From Flaccisagitta enflata (lineage: Eukaryota; Chaetognatha; Sagittoidea; Aphragmophora), in the NCBI GenBank assembly GCA_965153355.1, contig OZ231126.1, positions 16,430,001-16,494,000 on the forward strand: a stretch of 64,000 bases of DNA. Direction: 5' to 3'. Every line of letters begins with the position of its first letter. Position 1 is the stretch's first letter. This document shows, one piece after another, positions 20,567 through 30,189 of this stretch. The translations under genes were made by a program, and so were the position numbers. Under the pieces are notes generated by a model. That model saw only the letters and a program-made list of their open reading frames with translations. It did no database searches and was not told the origin of the DNA.

Positions 20567-23500
20567 ATGGCTCATCAATTTAGAATCCCAAAAGAGAATG
20601 ACGCCAAGGCAGACATCGTCATCAACGTGCCAGAGGATGTCCTCGACTGCGAGCGCACAGACTTACCCACACTTATCCCTGACATGAGTCTGCTGCCATC
20701 ATGGGGTAAAGGCGTTAAAAAGCCCAACAAAAACACTGACAAACGCCAGATTAACGAGCTTGAGGCCGTGGTTGAAGCAAGACTCTCAAGGCGCATCACT
20801 ATGGATCAGAAAGATATCCTTTATATCAACACATGTGATAGTGCAGATCAGATGGGAAAAGAAATCAATGACGCAATTGAGAGATTTGAAGGTGAGTACG
20901 TGAAGATGGGCGTAGACAACGAAAAAGATGGAAGCACCGTCCAACTGTCCATCAATCTCCCTAACCTCGATGGCCCAAACAAACACTTTGTAAGACATGT
21001 CATCTTCCAAACCAAGGCAACCCCAGAACACGAGTCTTACATTTTCAAAGATGGCGCATTCCCTCACAACCTCAGTGATATGTGGCATAACATGAAGCTT
21101 GTGATTGAGGGTGTTGAAATTCGGAAGGAAATCCCTATCCTCGCGAAATTGTTCAGAATCAACAATGAAACGGTAAATCGACTCAACTACATTGAAATCA
21201 GTGAAATCTTTGATTTTGTCTACTGCCTCACCAAGGAACCCGGTGAAGCACGGCGCTTCCTTGAATGCGACATGGCAGACGAAAAAAAAGTCAGACCATT
21301 CCGTTCGGTCCTCGACAAAGTAGGTCTGAAAACCTTTTGCAGACTGGCATGGCCGGACAGCGCATTGTTGAAGGTAACAGTTGCGCGCGATGACAGGGCT
21401 AACTACGATTTGAAAAAAGGTAAGTTGAGTGAATTCCTTAAAGAATATTGCTCTCTTGACGCAAAAGTAGGAAATGAGGCGCCGGAAGAGGTCTGCAATA
21501 AATATTTAGGAATAGACCCAATCCTTTTCGCGCGCCGATATGGTGGAGAAGACGCCGTCCTTGACTCTCTCAAAAGTAGAACCCTCAAAAGAGCTCTTGA
21601 AATCTTGGAGGGCCACCGTGATTCGCTCGATGCAAGCGAACCCGAGATGAGGGTTGTCAGAGCCTTAGAGGAAAAATTGAAAAACAACCTAGCAAGGAAG
21701 TTCTTCCCGCCTTTCCAAACCGTTCGTCACTACCTACATTTTCGCGCCATCGGAGTAGGAATGATGCGCGGAAAACGAGAGAACAAAAGAGTAGGCTTAG
21801 GCAGAACGCCAGTTGACGCAAAAACGCGCGAGTTGTATGAGGCCATGGAACGCGTTTACATAAGTCGCGTGAGATATGGAGAGTCCATTGAGCAAATGGA
21901 AGAAAGGATTGCAAAGTTGGGTAATGGTGAAACACATTCACCCGACATAACACCGCAATCTTCTCCGGTAAGAGTAGTTGAGTATGACGCGACTGAAACG
22001 GAGATAACGGAGAATGACGCAACAGACGCCGAAAACGCGGAATCTGAAGCGACGGCCACAGATGCGTCTGAGAACGCTGCCGCTGCCGGCGCTGCCGCCG
22101 TTGCTGCAGCGGAATCGCCAGTTGTAAGACCGAAAGAACGCGAATTGGACGACGAAATCCTAAGGAAACGCAAGTGGAGACGTGAAAGAGACGCTCAGCC
22201 GACTTCAGGTGAAGATGACGATGACGATGATGTTGATATTACAAATCAAAATGATCTGTCTCAATCTTCTGCCGATTCACCTATAAAAACCAACTCATTT
22301 TCTCCCAACCCAGATTCGTTACCGCGTATTTCGAGAGTAACCACTGTTTCCATTAGGGAACCAGAGAAAGAGTCATTACGTAGATCTAGCCCGGATCATT
22401 CTCAAGGTAAACACAGGCCAACTGTTGGAGCAAAGAGGAATTCGTTTGTAAATGATGAATATTTGGAGATGGATTTGGTGACGCCAACAAGAGATGGGGC
22501 TAAATCAACGTTAAAAAGGCGCAGAGATGACCCAGATGCAGAATCGAAAAATGCGTCATCCTCTACTGTCCTTTCTGAGGAATCCATGGATAAGATGATT
22601 ACGTGGTTCAAAAATAAATTGAGAGATGGGATGAACGGGATACCTTCTAATTTCAATATTTCCGCTAATTTTTCCACTAACCCAACAGACACGGAAACCG
22701 TTGTAACTGTTACACCTTTACCCTCATCTTCTCTTTCTTTTCCCTCCTCTTCAGGTCCAAACCGTTCGACAAAACATAACGCCGTCACGACGGCGAAATG
22801 TCGAGCAGTTACACTGAAGAGGAATTTTACCGCCTTGAAAAATGGCACAGGCACAAGAGATAGGAACGACCCAAATGATCAGCGGTCAGAGATGGAAGTG
22901 AAGATTGACGAGGCCGTGCAGATGATTGTAGAAAAGCCCTCACAGTCACTTAGAAATGCAGTTGACCGCATCTTTGTGCCTGACGACAAAAAGTTCGTTG
23001 ATAATTGCATCACGCTTGTCAAAAGATACATGGCAATTGAAACCAACCGAAGTAACAAAGCACGTATGTACACGGAGGTTCATAACGAATTGGGAGAGCG
23101 CCTCCAGAAAGCCTTTGTTTATCGCCTTTTGAATGAAAGCGTCATTCAGAGCCGCATCGCCATCATTACGAGGCTCAAATTTGATGCGGTCCCGGCCGAA
23201 ATTTTGCTGGACTACTTTGTCAACCAAACGGATTTGAATGGATTTAAGGAAGCTCTCTTGATGTTTTCTGAACCGGAGGTGAATCGTGTCGTGCGGAAGT
23301 TGGCCAAAAATTTCCGCGATCACGATGAAATTGCAAATTGGATGAACCGGTTCACTTATTTCCGGCCAATCGACACCGACAAAGTTGGTGAGCGGTTCAC
23401 GTTGAAACACGTGCACAAATTTGTCACTACCGCGTGCAGCCATGTCGGAATTCCGGTGCCTGAGGAAGCAAAATTCATATTTCTAGAAAAGTTCCTCTCC

Positions 23501-24406
23501 TTTTCTCTCAAAACCTACGGACGTCAGGAAATCGAGCCTCGCGATTTTTACGTCATGTTGAAGGAGTTTACCGGCGAGAGTGAAGAACTATTTGATCTTG
23601 CAGTTGAACAGATAAAAAGTCAGAACAGCGATCTCGCCTTTTTCCTAGAGATGCGAGAGAAAGGCCAGTCTGACATTCAGTCGACAGGGCGTGAACCGGA
23701 TTGCCAAACGCCGTTGAATCACGTCTTGCACGGTTTACCGCCTGAACGGGAAATGATGCTCAGTAACAACGACAGCGTCACTAGCTTCCGTTCATATTTG
23801 CGGGAAAGCAACATCTTTGCCATGGATGTGCAAAATGTGTTTGTGAACGGACGAACCTGTATCGGTCTTATCACCTTCAGGTTCAAAAGAAAGGTATTCT
23901 TTTTTCAGCCTCGTGTGAACGGCAATCTTTGCTTTGAGATTGCGGATTTGCTAAAAAGCTGCAATCGTAAGTGCATTGCTTACGATTTTAAGAAGCACCA
24001 AGATATGCTTTACGACATGTTTGATGAGTGGGACCCGGAGGTGGTCATTGACGCAAAGGTCGTCGCCGAAAGTAAAGGCATTGAGTCCAACATGGAAGGG
24101 CTGTCCCAAGATGTCACAGGAGGGAGCTTCTGTTCACGCGCCTCCGATTGCCCTTCCTTGACGACGCCAAGCAGACAAGCTCTGCGACATCGGGGAATTA
24201 GAGCGAGCCTCTTCTACAGCTTTGTTCTAAAACACATCGACCTGGATGATCGTGTTAGACGTCAACGTGACGACAGTGAGCACCGCGATTGGTCTAGAGG
24301 AAGGAGGCGTGCTCATTCAGGAAGCGAGAGAGAGAGATGCTCGGGAAGCGATCGGGAGCTGATGTCGCCGGACGGACGTGTGCCGCGGAAAAGATACCGC
24401 CGTTAA
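20567..24406 (+). CDS. Fourth ORF: putative tandem 3'-5' exonuclease-like protein (1279 aa)
   Basis: Start is the ATG in CGCAAAATGGC; the frame extends 69 nt upstream to a TTG without another ATG. Numbering is from this ATG. Residues ~80-345 read like a DEDDy 3'-5' exonuclease fold: MGVDNE (D117, E119) as exo I, an LVIEGVEIRKEI segment at exo II where the usual Asp is missing, and YGGED (Y325xxxD329) as exo III. Residues ~450-770 are low complexity: Ala run, basic RKRKWRRER (~533), acidic GEDDDDDDVD (548-557), Ser/Pro-rich. Residues ~777-1037 look all-helical, as before the nuclease in Mut-7/Nibbler/EXD3. Residues ~1065-1225 again resemble an RNase D/EXD fold: AMDVQ (D1087, Gln instead of Glu at 1089), IAYDFKKHQDML (D1140), VVIDAKVVAES (D1162). 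The tail is Arg/Ser-rich. No signal peptide or membrane segment, so not Env. Family assignment is inference; the ORF itself is firm. Confidence 0.6.
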   Translation: MAHQFRIPKENDAKADIVINVPEDVLDCERTDLPTLIPDMSLLPSWGKGVKKPNKNTDKRQINELEAVVEARLSRRITMDQKDILYINTCDSADQMGKEINDAIERFEGEYVKMGVDNEKDGSTVQLSINLPNLDGPNKHFVRHVIFQTKATPEHESYIFKDGAFPHNLSDMWHNMKLVIEGVEIRKEIPILAKLFRINNETVNRLNYIEISEIFDFVYCLTKEPGEARRFLECDMADEKKVRPFRSVLDKVGLKTFCRLAWPDSALLKVTVARDDRANYDLKKGKLSEFLKEYCSLDAKVGNEAPEEVCNKYLGIDPILFARRYGGEDAVLDSLKSRTLKRALEILEGHRDSLDASEPEMRVVRALEEKLKNNLARKFFPPFQTVRHYLHFRAIGVGMMRGKRENKRVGLGRTPVDAKTRELYEAMERVYISRVRYGESIEQMEERIAKLGNGETHSPDITPQSSPVRVVEYDATETEITENDATDAENAESEATATDASENAAAAGAAAVAAAESPVVRPKERELDDEILRKRKWRRERDAQPTSGEDDDDDDVDITNQNDLSQSSADSPIKTNSFSPNPDSLPRISRVTTVSIREPEKESLRRSSPDHSQGKHRPTVGAKRNSFVNDEYLEMDLVTPTRDGAKSTLKRRRDDPDAESKNASSSTVLSEESMDKMITWFKNKLRDGMNGIPSNFNISANFSTNPTDTETVVTVTPLPSSSLSFPSSSGPNRSTKHNAVTTAKCRAVTLKRNFTALKNGTGTRDRNDPNDQRSEMEVKIDEAVQMIVEKPSQSLRNAVDRIFVPDDKKFVDNCITLVKRYMAIETNRSNKARMYTEVHNELGERLQKAFVYRLLNESVIQSRIAIITRLKFDAVPAEILLDYFVNQTDLNGFKEALLMFSEPEVNRVVRKLAKNFRDHDEIANWMNRFTYFRPIDTDKVGERFTLKHVHKFVTTACSHVGIPVPEEAKFIFLEKFLSFSLKTYGRQEIEPRDFYVMLKEFTGESEELFDLAVEQIKSQNSDLAFFLEMREKGQSDIQSTGREPDCQTPLNHVLHGLPPEREMMLSNNDSVTSFRSYLRESNIFAMDVQNVFVNGRTCIGLITFRFKRKVFFFQPRVNGNLCFEIADLLKSCNRKCIAYDFKKHQDMLYDMFDEWDPEVVIDAKVVAESKGIESNMEGLSQDVTGGSFCSRASDCPSLTTPSRQALRHRGIRASLFYSFVLKHIDLDDRVRRQRDDSEHRDWSRGRRRAHSGSERERCSGSDRELMSPDGRVPRKRYRR

Positions 24407-24788
24407 GAGTCGTGTTTTTTTTGTCTGTCCATCATGGTGAAATACATGTTTTTGGGCGCTAATGACATAAACCGTCTCTCCTCTTTCAGTGATTCTAATT
24501 ACATGGCGATCGTTTAATAACATTGACATTCTTCGATGATATGCGAGAATCGTGGATTAACTCTCTTGTATCTATGGTTATTGGAAGATGCTCGTGATTC
24601 ATGGAAGTGGTGCGACTACTTTGATCGTTAGTAGGGAATGTTAGGAAGTGGTGAAAAACTGTCGTTTTTTGGGACCTTTGAGTGAGGGTGAATGAAAGAG
24701 AGAGGCCTTCCCCGCAGATACACGTAAAATCATGTTTTTTTTTCTGCATTATTTCGACATTTTCCCTACGAGGCCGTACGGGAGTGTC
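24407..24788 (+). other. 3' noncoding region of the retrotransposon
   Basis: About 380 nt between the fourth ORF and the polypurine tract. It contains a T-rich run (24416-24421) and no ORF or AATAAA signal. Nothing else is recognised. Confidence 0.5.
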
Positions 24789-24797
24789 GAGGGGAAG
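24789..24797 (+). promoter_or_regulatory. Polypurine tract (plus-strand primer)
   Basis: GAGGGGAAG lies two bases upstream of the TG that opens the 3' LTR, the expected place for plus-strand DNA priming. Confidence 0.7.
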
Positions 24798-24799
24798 TA

Positions 24800-25298
24800 T
24801 GTAGGAGGTGGAAAGATGGACAATGAGACGAGCGTGGATTGGAGAGCGAGGTATCATGGACCATCGGAAGAAGCCATCGATAAAGTGTTATATCGCGATT
24901 CGTTATATCCGTTATCATGATTATGATTATCATTTGCTTATTTACATTGCTGTTTCGTTATGTTTTGGATATGTATACATGCTGTTTCAGTTCAGGTCCT
25001 TACGTGGGGTTTCGATAAGCAGTCACGGGCTGCATCATTCGTTCTTGGATTAAGCGCTAACCTGAAGTGTATCTATGTCTTTTCCAGGCCATTACCCAGT
25101 GCACAACGCCTGAGATGGAGCGTTGGACACGTCCGACATTATCGTAGACACTATCATAGACATTATCATAGACATTGGAGAGATATAAGTGATAAACATT
25201 GTAGACGCTCTTTCCTGGAATGTGCTTCATCCATAGGCGTTTATACATCCACGCACCGCGCTGGGAGATGGACTGAAGGTGAGGATTTCCTCCTTACA
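24800..25298 (+). repeat. 3' LTR (499 bp)
   Basis: Same length and, as far as I can read, the same sequence as 9323-9821, including the three 12-bp units at 25140-25175. The open frames inside are exact duplicates of those in the 5' LTR and are not genes. Confidence 0.95.
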
Positions 25299-25302
25299 GG
25301 CT
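25299..25302. repeat. Target-site duplication GGCT (right)
   Basis: Matches 9319-9322. Joining the flanks without one copy restores an uninterrupted pre-insertion site. Confidence 0.85.
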
Positions 25303-25804
25303 ATGATGGATGTCGAAGATCTCAGTCTCAGCCTCCAAGGCACGACCTGGTTGAGTGGTTGTCTAAAAGTCTGTGAATTCTTTTTTTACGGGTTGTTAGC
25401 TACTCTGCCGTGTCATGCTTTGTCATTTATCGTCACGTGTCATGTCATGTCATGTCGTTTCATGCTTTTGTCATTTATCGTCACGTGTCGCTTTTCGTCG
25501 GTAAAATAGTATGACGAATAAAATTTTCGTGTAATTGTCTGGGAATTGCTTCCTCTAGACGAAACTGATAACGGGAATTGATTTTTCCATCTTGGAGTAA
25601 ACCTGCTTACTAAATCGCGTGCACGGGCTCGCGATTTTTTAAGTTCAATTTGCCATTTTTCTGTGAGTAAATCCGTCCGTCGGTCGGCTGCTTTTTTGTT
25701 CTTCCCGAGCACTTAATCCCTGCCCAGTGCCCAATGACTGGAATAGCCTCTACTAATCCACAAAAGATTTGTTACCATGAATAACTTTGATGTTTTGTAA
25801 TCTT
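25303..25804. other. Right flank: short duplication and decayed hairpin element
   Basis: 25413-25495 holds two copies of a ~47-bp unit with TTTATCGTCACGTGTC. 25615-25755 looks like a decayed family A copy: TCGCGTGCACGGGCTCGCGA, CCGTCCGTCGGTCGG, CTTTTTTGTT, CCCTGCCCAG and a lost right end. No gene seen. Confidence 0.5.
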
Positions 25805-26281
25805 CAGTCAGTAGACAAAACAAAATAGGTAGAGACCTCACTCTGTTGGCTTTGATCCAACCTACTGTTAATAAACAAAATGATGTAAACAGCAACTGGT
25901 TGTAAAATTTACAGCCGGCTGTTGTGCTACTACGTTTGCAAAAATCCAACTTAGATAGAATAAAATGTGACTAGCGTATTCATAATTCTGATGAAAATCT
26001 GAGAAGTTTGACATATCACACTTAACACTTTTTGCAAGAAATTTTTTTTTTAACATTGCATTATGATTAAATTGACATATCAAACTTCTCAGAATTTCAT
26101 CAGGATTGTGAATCTGCAGGTCTCATTTTATTTGGTGAAAGTTTTGCCAACTCTGTAACTTAACAGCCGGCTGTAATTTCAACAACCAGATATTGTTTAC
26201 AGGATTCCGTTCATCATCAGTGGGTTGGATCAAAGCCAACAGACTGAGTTCTCTACCTATTGTGTTTTGTCCACTGACTGT
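25805..26281. mobile_element. Terminal-inverted-repeat element H (~477 bp)
   Basis: Left end CAGTCAGTAGACAAAAC with GGTAGAGACCTCA and TTGGCTTTGATCCAACC; the right end is the near-perfect inverse, GGTTGGATCAAAGCC to GTTTTGTCCACTGACTG. The interior also folds (AACTTCTCAG...TTTGACATATCA). No coding frame and no obvious target duplication. A second right half lies inverted at about 28325-28483. Confidence 0.75.
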
Positions 26282-26610
26282 GTAGTGAGACGGACACACA
26301 GATAAGATTATGAGCGCGCGTGAATCTCAGAAATGGCGGTGTTCATCAAGAAGGAACAAATTACATGATTCAAAATCAACAACGAGCAACATTCTTAAAT
26401 CCCATTCTAGGGTCGATTATTTCAATTTGTCCCAATTTTTTTCCTCTAGGAATGAGCTAGAAATGGTCAATTAGGGACCAATTGGGACTCTGGCAGGTTT
26501 CTGGGCAGAATTTCAAACTTCGCCTCAATAGAAATGTCTGCATTTACCTCCCGCAAACTCTATGTCTCCATGAGCACTTGTACAGCGTCTCTTTTGTTTT
26601 GTCCATAAAA

Positions 26611-26688
<78 letters not shown>

Positions 26689-26759
26689 TGTGTGTGTTTC
26701 TGTCTGTTTGCCTGACTGTCTCTGTCTCCGTCACTCTCCGTCTCTCTCCGTCTCTCTCC

Positions 26760-26822
<63 letters not shown>
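26611..26822 (+). repeat. (GT)n then (CT)n microsatellites of arm 1
   Basis: (GT)n at 26611-26687 and (CT)n at 26760-26822, separated by CTGTCTGTTTGCCTGACTG-type sequence. Frames reading Cys-Val or Ser-Leu repeats are artefacts. Confidence 0.9.
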
Positions 26823-26824
<2 letters not shown>

Positions 26825-27097
26825 TTTCTCTTTGTCTCTCTTCGGTGTCTCAATCCTTCATAAGGTCATGCTGACTTTGGTTAGACGTCTCTCTTTCTCT
26901 TTCCCTCTCTGTCTCTGCTTCCACAATAGTAAGGATCCATAGAAGGGGTAGAGAAAAGGAAACAGAGAGAGAGAGCTAAGCTAAAGAAGGAAACGGGAGG
27001 TCTCCGTTTTTGTACACGCCAACGTGCAACCGCACTCTGGAGTTAGGACCTTTGATTTCTTTTCTGCTTTGTCTTCATCTTGTTTCTCTCGTTTTCT

Positions 27098-27310
27098 TTT
27101 TAGTCGTGGACACGCAACTCTATGAGAGGCTTTGTCCGTCCGTCCGTCCGTCCGTCCGTCCGTCAGTTGGTCGGTCCGTGGACACAAGTCGAAAAGTGCG
27201 AAAATGAGCATTTTAGATGGTTTTTTGTGCATGTGAGAGGGGCATGGGGTATAGTTGGGGGTAGGATGCACCTGCCCACCCGTCCGCAACGATATCGTGA
27301 CCCCTCGTCT
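27098..27310 (+). repeat. Hairpin element C, copy 1
   Basis: Family C order: TTTTAGTCGTGGACACGCAACTC, TATGAGAGGCTTTGTCC, GTCC array, GTCGAAAAGTGCGAAAA, GGGGTAGGATGCACCTGCCC, CACCCGTCCGCAACGATATC and GTGACCCC...CTTGTT. Non-coding. Confidence 0.8.
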
Positions 27311-27552
27311 CTTGTTAGTTGCGAACACGCATCTCCATAAGAGACCTCGTCCGACCGTTCATCCGTCCGTCCGTCCGTTCATCCATCAGTCCATAGTGAT
27401 CGAGTCGAAAAATGTGAAAACGCGCATTTGACATACGGCGGTTGTGATTATCTGTGAAAGTGAGTGTGTAAGGGATGGGGGAGAGAGTGGACGGGGGTGG
27501 TGCGCCCCCTCCCACCTGTTCGCAACGATATTGTGACCCCACGTCACTTGTT
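27311..27552 (+). repeat. Hairpin element C, copy 2 (tandem to copy 1)
   Basis: TTAGTTGCGAACACGCATCTC, CATAAGAGACCTCGTCC, GTCC/TTCATCC units, GTCGAAAAATGTGAAAACGC, GCGCCCCCTCCCACCTG, TTCGCAACGATATTGTGACC, CGTCACTTGTTT. Its start abuts the end of copy 1. Confidence 0.8.
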
Positions 27553-27589
27553 TTGTTTGTTTGTTTTTTTCAGTTGGTTGCGCAAGCTT

Positions 27590-27789
27590 GGTTTGTTCGT
27601 CCATCTACCGACTGGTTGGTTTTACTGTCAGCGTGTCAGTTTGTAATAATTTGCTTCCTTTTTTGGCGGTCTTTGTATCACAGCTCCTGCCCAAATTTTT
27701 TTCAATTGTCCTACCTGCCTGCGCGCAACTAGGGTAGTTGTTTATCCGGCCCTTATTTTTTTGTGTATTTGTCTTTGTCTATGATCAAA

Positions 27790-27796
<7 letters not shown>
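27590..27796 (+). repeat. Family A right half and start of an 85-bp direct duplication
   Basis: TTTTTTGGCGGTCTTTGTATC, CAGCTCCTGCCC, CTGCGCGCAACTAGGGTAG and ATCCGGCCC match family A. The final block (27711-27796, CCTACCTGCCTGCGCGCAAC to GTAAAACAGAGAGAG) is repeated almost exactly at 28486-28572, on the far side of arm 2. Confidence 0.75.
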
Positions 27797-27870
<74 letters not shown>

Positions 27871-27942
27871 GGAGAGAGATGGAGAGAGACGGAGAGTGAC
27901 GGAGACAGAGACAGTCAGACAAACAGACAGAAACACACACAG

Positions 27943-27992
<50 letters not shown>
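27796..27992 (+). repeat. (GA)n then (CA)n microsatellites of arm 2
   Basis: (GA)n 27796-27869 and (AC)n 27947-27992, the mirror of arm 1 with different lengths. Confidence 0.9.
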
Positions 27993-27995
<3 letters not shown>

Positions 27996-28485
27996 TTTTA
28001 TGGACAAAACAAAAGAGACGCTGTACAAGTGCTTATGGAGACATAGAGTTTGCGGGAGGTAAATGCAGACATTTCCATTGAGGCGAAGTTTGAAATTCTG
28101 CCCAGAACCCTGCCAGAGTCCCAATTGGTCCCTAATTGGCCATTTCTAGCTCATTCCTAGAGGAAAAAAATTGGGACAAATTGAAATAATCGACCCTAGA
28201 ATGGGATTTAAGAATGTTGCTCGTTGTTGATTTTGAATCATGTAATTTGTTCCTTCTTGATGAACACCGCCATTTCTGAGATTCATGCGCGCTCATAATC
28301 TTATCTGTGTGTCCGTCTCACTACACAGTCAGTGGACAAAACACAATAGGTAGAGAACTCAGTCTGTTGGCTTTGATCCAACCCACTGATGATGAACGGA
28401 ATCCTGTAAACAATATCTGGTTGTTGAAATTACAGCCGGCTGTTAAGTTACAGAGTTGGCAAAACTTTCACCAAATAAAATGAGT

Positions 28486-28566
28486 CCTACCTGCCTGCGC
28501 GCAACTAGGGTAGTTGTTTATCCGGCCCTTTTTTTTTTTGTGTATTTGTCTTTGTCTATGATCAAA

Positions 28567-28656
<90 letters not shown>
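28486..28656 (+). repeat. Second copy of the 85-bp block, then (GA)n
   Basis: 28486-28572 duplicates 27711-27796; (GA)n continues to 28656. The duplication brackets arm 2 of the inverted repeat. 28657-28880 has no recognised feature. Confidence 0.8.
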
Positions 28657-28658
<2 letters not shown>

Positions 28659-28880
28659 TGAACGACCGGACGAGAACGGGAGTAAACGTGCTCACACGCG
28701 CCCGCGCCCTTTACACTTTCTCTCTCACACAGACACACACAAAGGCATCGGAAGACAAAGTGAAAGAACCTCTTCCTTATCAGTACAATGACCGATAACG
28801 AGAACGAAAAAATATGCATGAACGTTGAATGAATAAATGTTTATATTCACCGGGATACATCCTTTCACGTTCGTGTCTCA

Positions 28881-29500
28881 TTTTTGGGCAGCGGCCCCGA
28901 AGGGGACGAAGTCCTGTAGAACACAGGGGGAATCTGTCCGTCCGTCCGTATGTCCGTCCGTCCGTCCCCCCCTGCCCCATCCTCAGGGCTTTGTCTCCTT
29001 CGGGGCCTTTTCTGACCCTAATTCTGCCAAATAGCCCAAATCCAAGCAATATGGCCCAAATCTAAGCAAAATGGCCCAATTCCAAGCATAGTGGCCCAAA
29101 TCCAAGCAAAATGGCCCAAATCTTGCCAGAAAAGTCTAAATCTGGCCTTGGGCTTATCATTGTGGCCTCCAATACCTAGATTCGGACCAGATTTGGGCCA
29201 TTTTGCTTGGATTTGGGCCATTATGCTTGGATTTGGGTCATTTTGCTTAGATTTGGGCCATATTGATTGGATTTGGGCTATTTGGCAGAATTAGGGTCAG
29301 AAAAGGCCCCAAAGGAGACAAAGCCCTGAGGATGCTGCAGGGGGGGGGGCGAACAAACGGACGGGCGGACAGATTCCCCTTGTGTTCTACAGGACTTCGT
29401 CCCCTTCGGGGCCGCTGCCCTGCTCCCCCTCAACTTAAATCACACACTACTCAAGCAGGGCACGGGTACTGCTGACCACTTACCGCCTTTGGGCTGCTAT
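28881..29500 (+). mobile_element. Foldback element F, copy 1
   Basis: A palindrome from GGGCAGCGGCCCCGAAGGGG (28886) to its complement ending GCCGCTGCCC (29420). Inside are a GTCC array and 20-bp ATGGCCCAAATCCAAGCAAA units that invert near 29150. A one-sided tail follows (CAAGCAGGGCACGGGTACTG, CTGACCAC). The minisatellite frames are not genes. Confidence 0.85.
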
Positions 29501-29502
29501 TC

Positions 29503-30035
29503 ATTTTTGGGCAGCGGCCCCGAAGGGGCCGATGACCTATGCTTTCACACAGGAGAAATTTCTCCTCCTTCTCCTCCTTCTTCTCCATACCCCCTCCCCC
29601 CCGCTTCCAGCCTCGAGGCCCAAATCCTAGCCTCGAAACCCAAATCCAAACCTTGTTGCCCAAATCTCAGCCTCGAGGCCCAAATCCCAGCCTTGAGGCC
29701 CAAATCCCAGCCTCAAGGCCCAAATCCAAGCCTTAAGGCCCAAATCCCAGCCCCAAGGCCCAAATCCCAGTCTCAAGGCCCAAATCCCAGCCTTGAGGCT
29801 CAAATTCCAACCTTGAGGCTTAAATTTGAGTCTCGAGGCTCAAATCTCAGCCAAGAGACTCAAATCCCTGCCTCTAAACTCAAATCCCAGCTTCAAGGCC
29901 CCGATTCCAGCCTCAAATAAAAACAGCATAGGTCATCAGCTCCTTCAGGGCTGCTGCCCCTCTCACCATCTCACACCCTCATACACTCACTTAGGGGCAA
30001 CGGGTACCGCTGACCATCTAACGCTTTTGCGACTA
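29503..30035 (+). mobile_element. Foldback element F, copy 2 (adjacent to copy 1)
   Basis: Arms GGGCAGCGGCCCCGAAGGGG with CGATGACCTATGCT and the complement AGCATAGGTCATC...GGGCTGCTGCCC. The core is about fifteen ~20-bp units like CGAGGCCCAAATCCCAGCCT. The tail AACGGGTACCGCTGACCATC ends CGCTTTTGCGACTA. Confidence 0.85.
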
Positions 30036-30189
30036 TTCATTTTTCATTCTCGGTATACAGCGCGGTTATGGACAAGGGATCAACTGCATTACAGTGAAGC
30101 TGTTTTATTGCCAATATAGAAATAACAACAAAATCGTTCATGGGATAGTAGGTTATCAGCCTCACAGGGGGGCATGCCTTATTAGCGGG

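Larger units (their letters stand above)
9323..25298 (+). mobile_element. Complete ~16-kb Ty3/gypsy-type LTR retrotransposon
   Basis: Two 499-bp LTRs with TGTA...TACA ends bound a 14.98-kb interior with a primer-binding site, four long sense ORFs and a polypurine tract. The pol order protease-RT-RNase H-integrase puts it in the Ty3/gypsy superfamily. All four ORFs are uninterrupted and the LTRs show no difference on base-by-base reading, so the copy is very young and may be active. It is about three times the usual Ty3-type length. The excess comes from an ORF before gag, a long tail on Pol, a 1.9-kb spacer and a 1279-aa ORF after pol. Plant Ogre/Tat elements also have an ORF before gag and great length; any relation is only by layout. 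Confidence 0.95.
26122..28483. repeat. Large inverted repeat, arms ~690-700 bp
   Basis: Arm 1 (26122-26822) and arm 2 (27796-28483) are near-perfect complements, from CTCATTTTATTTGGTGAAAG through AAATGGCGGTGTTCATCAAG and TTTGTCCATAAAAATTGTG, and even into the (GT)n/(AC)n and (CT)n/(GA)n runs, which differ in length. The ~970-bp spacer holds two family C elements and half a family A element. Confidence 0.9.

Noticed and set aside
20567-24406. Envelope gene
   Set aside because: The position after pol suits env, but no signal peptide, furin-like site, fusion segment or transmembrane helix is visible; the protein is charged, with nuclear-type basic and acidic stretches.
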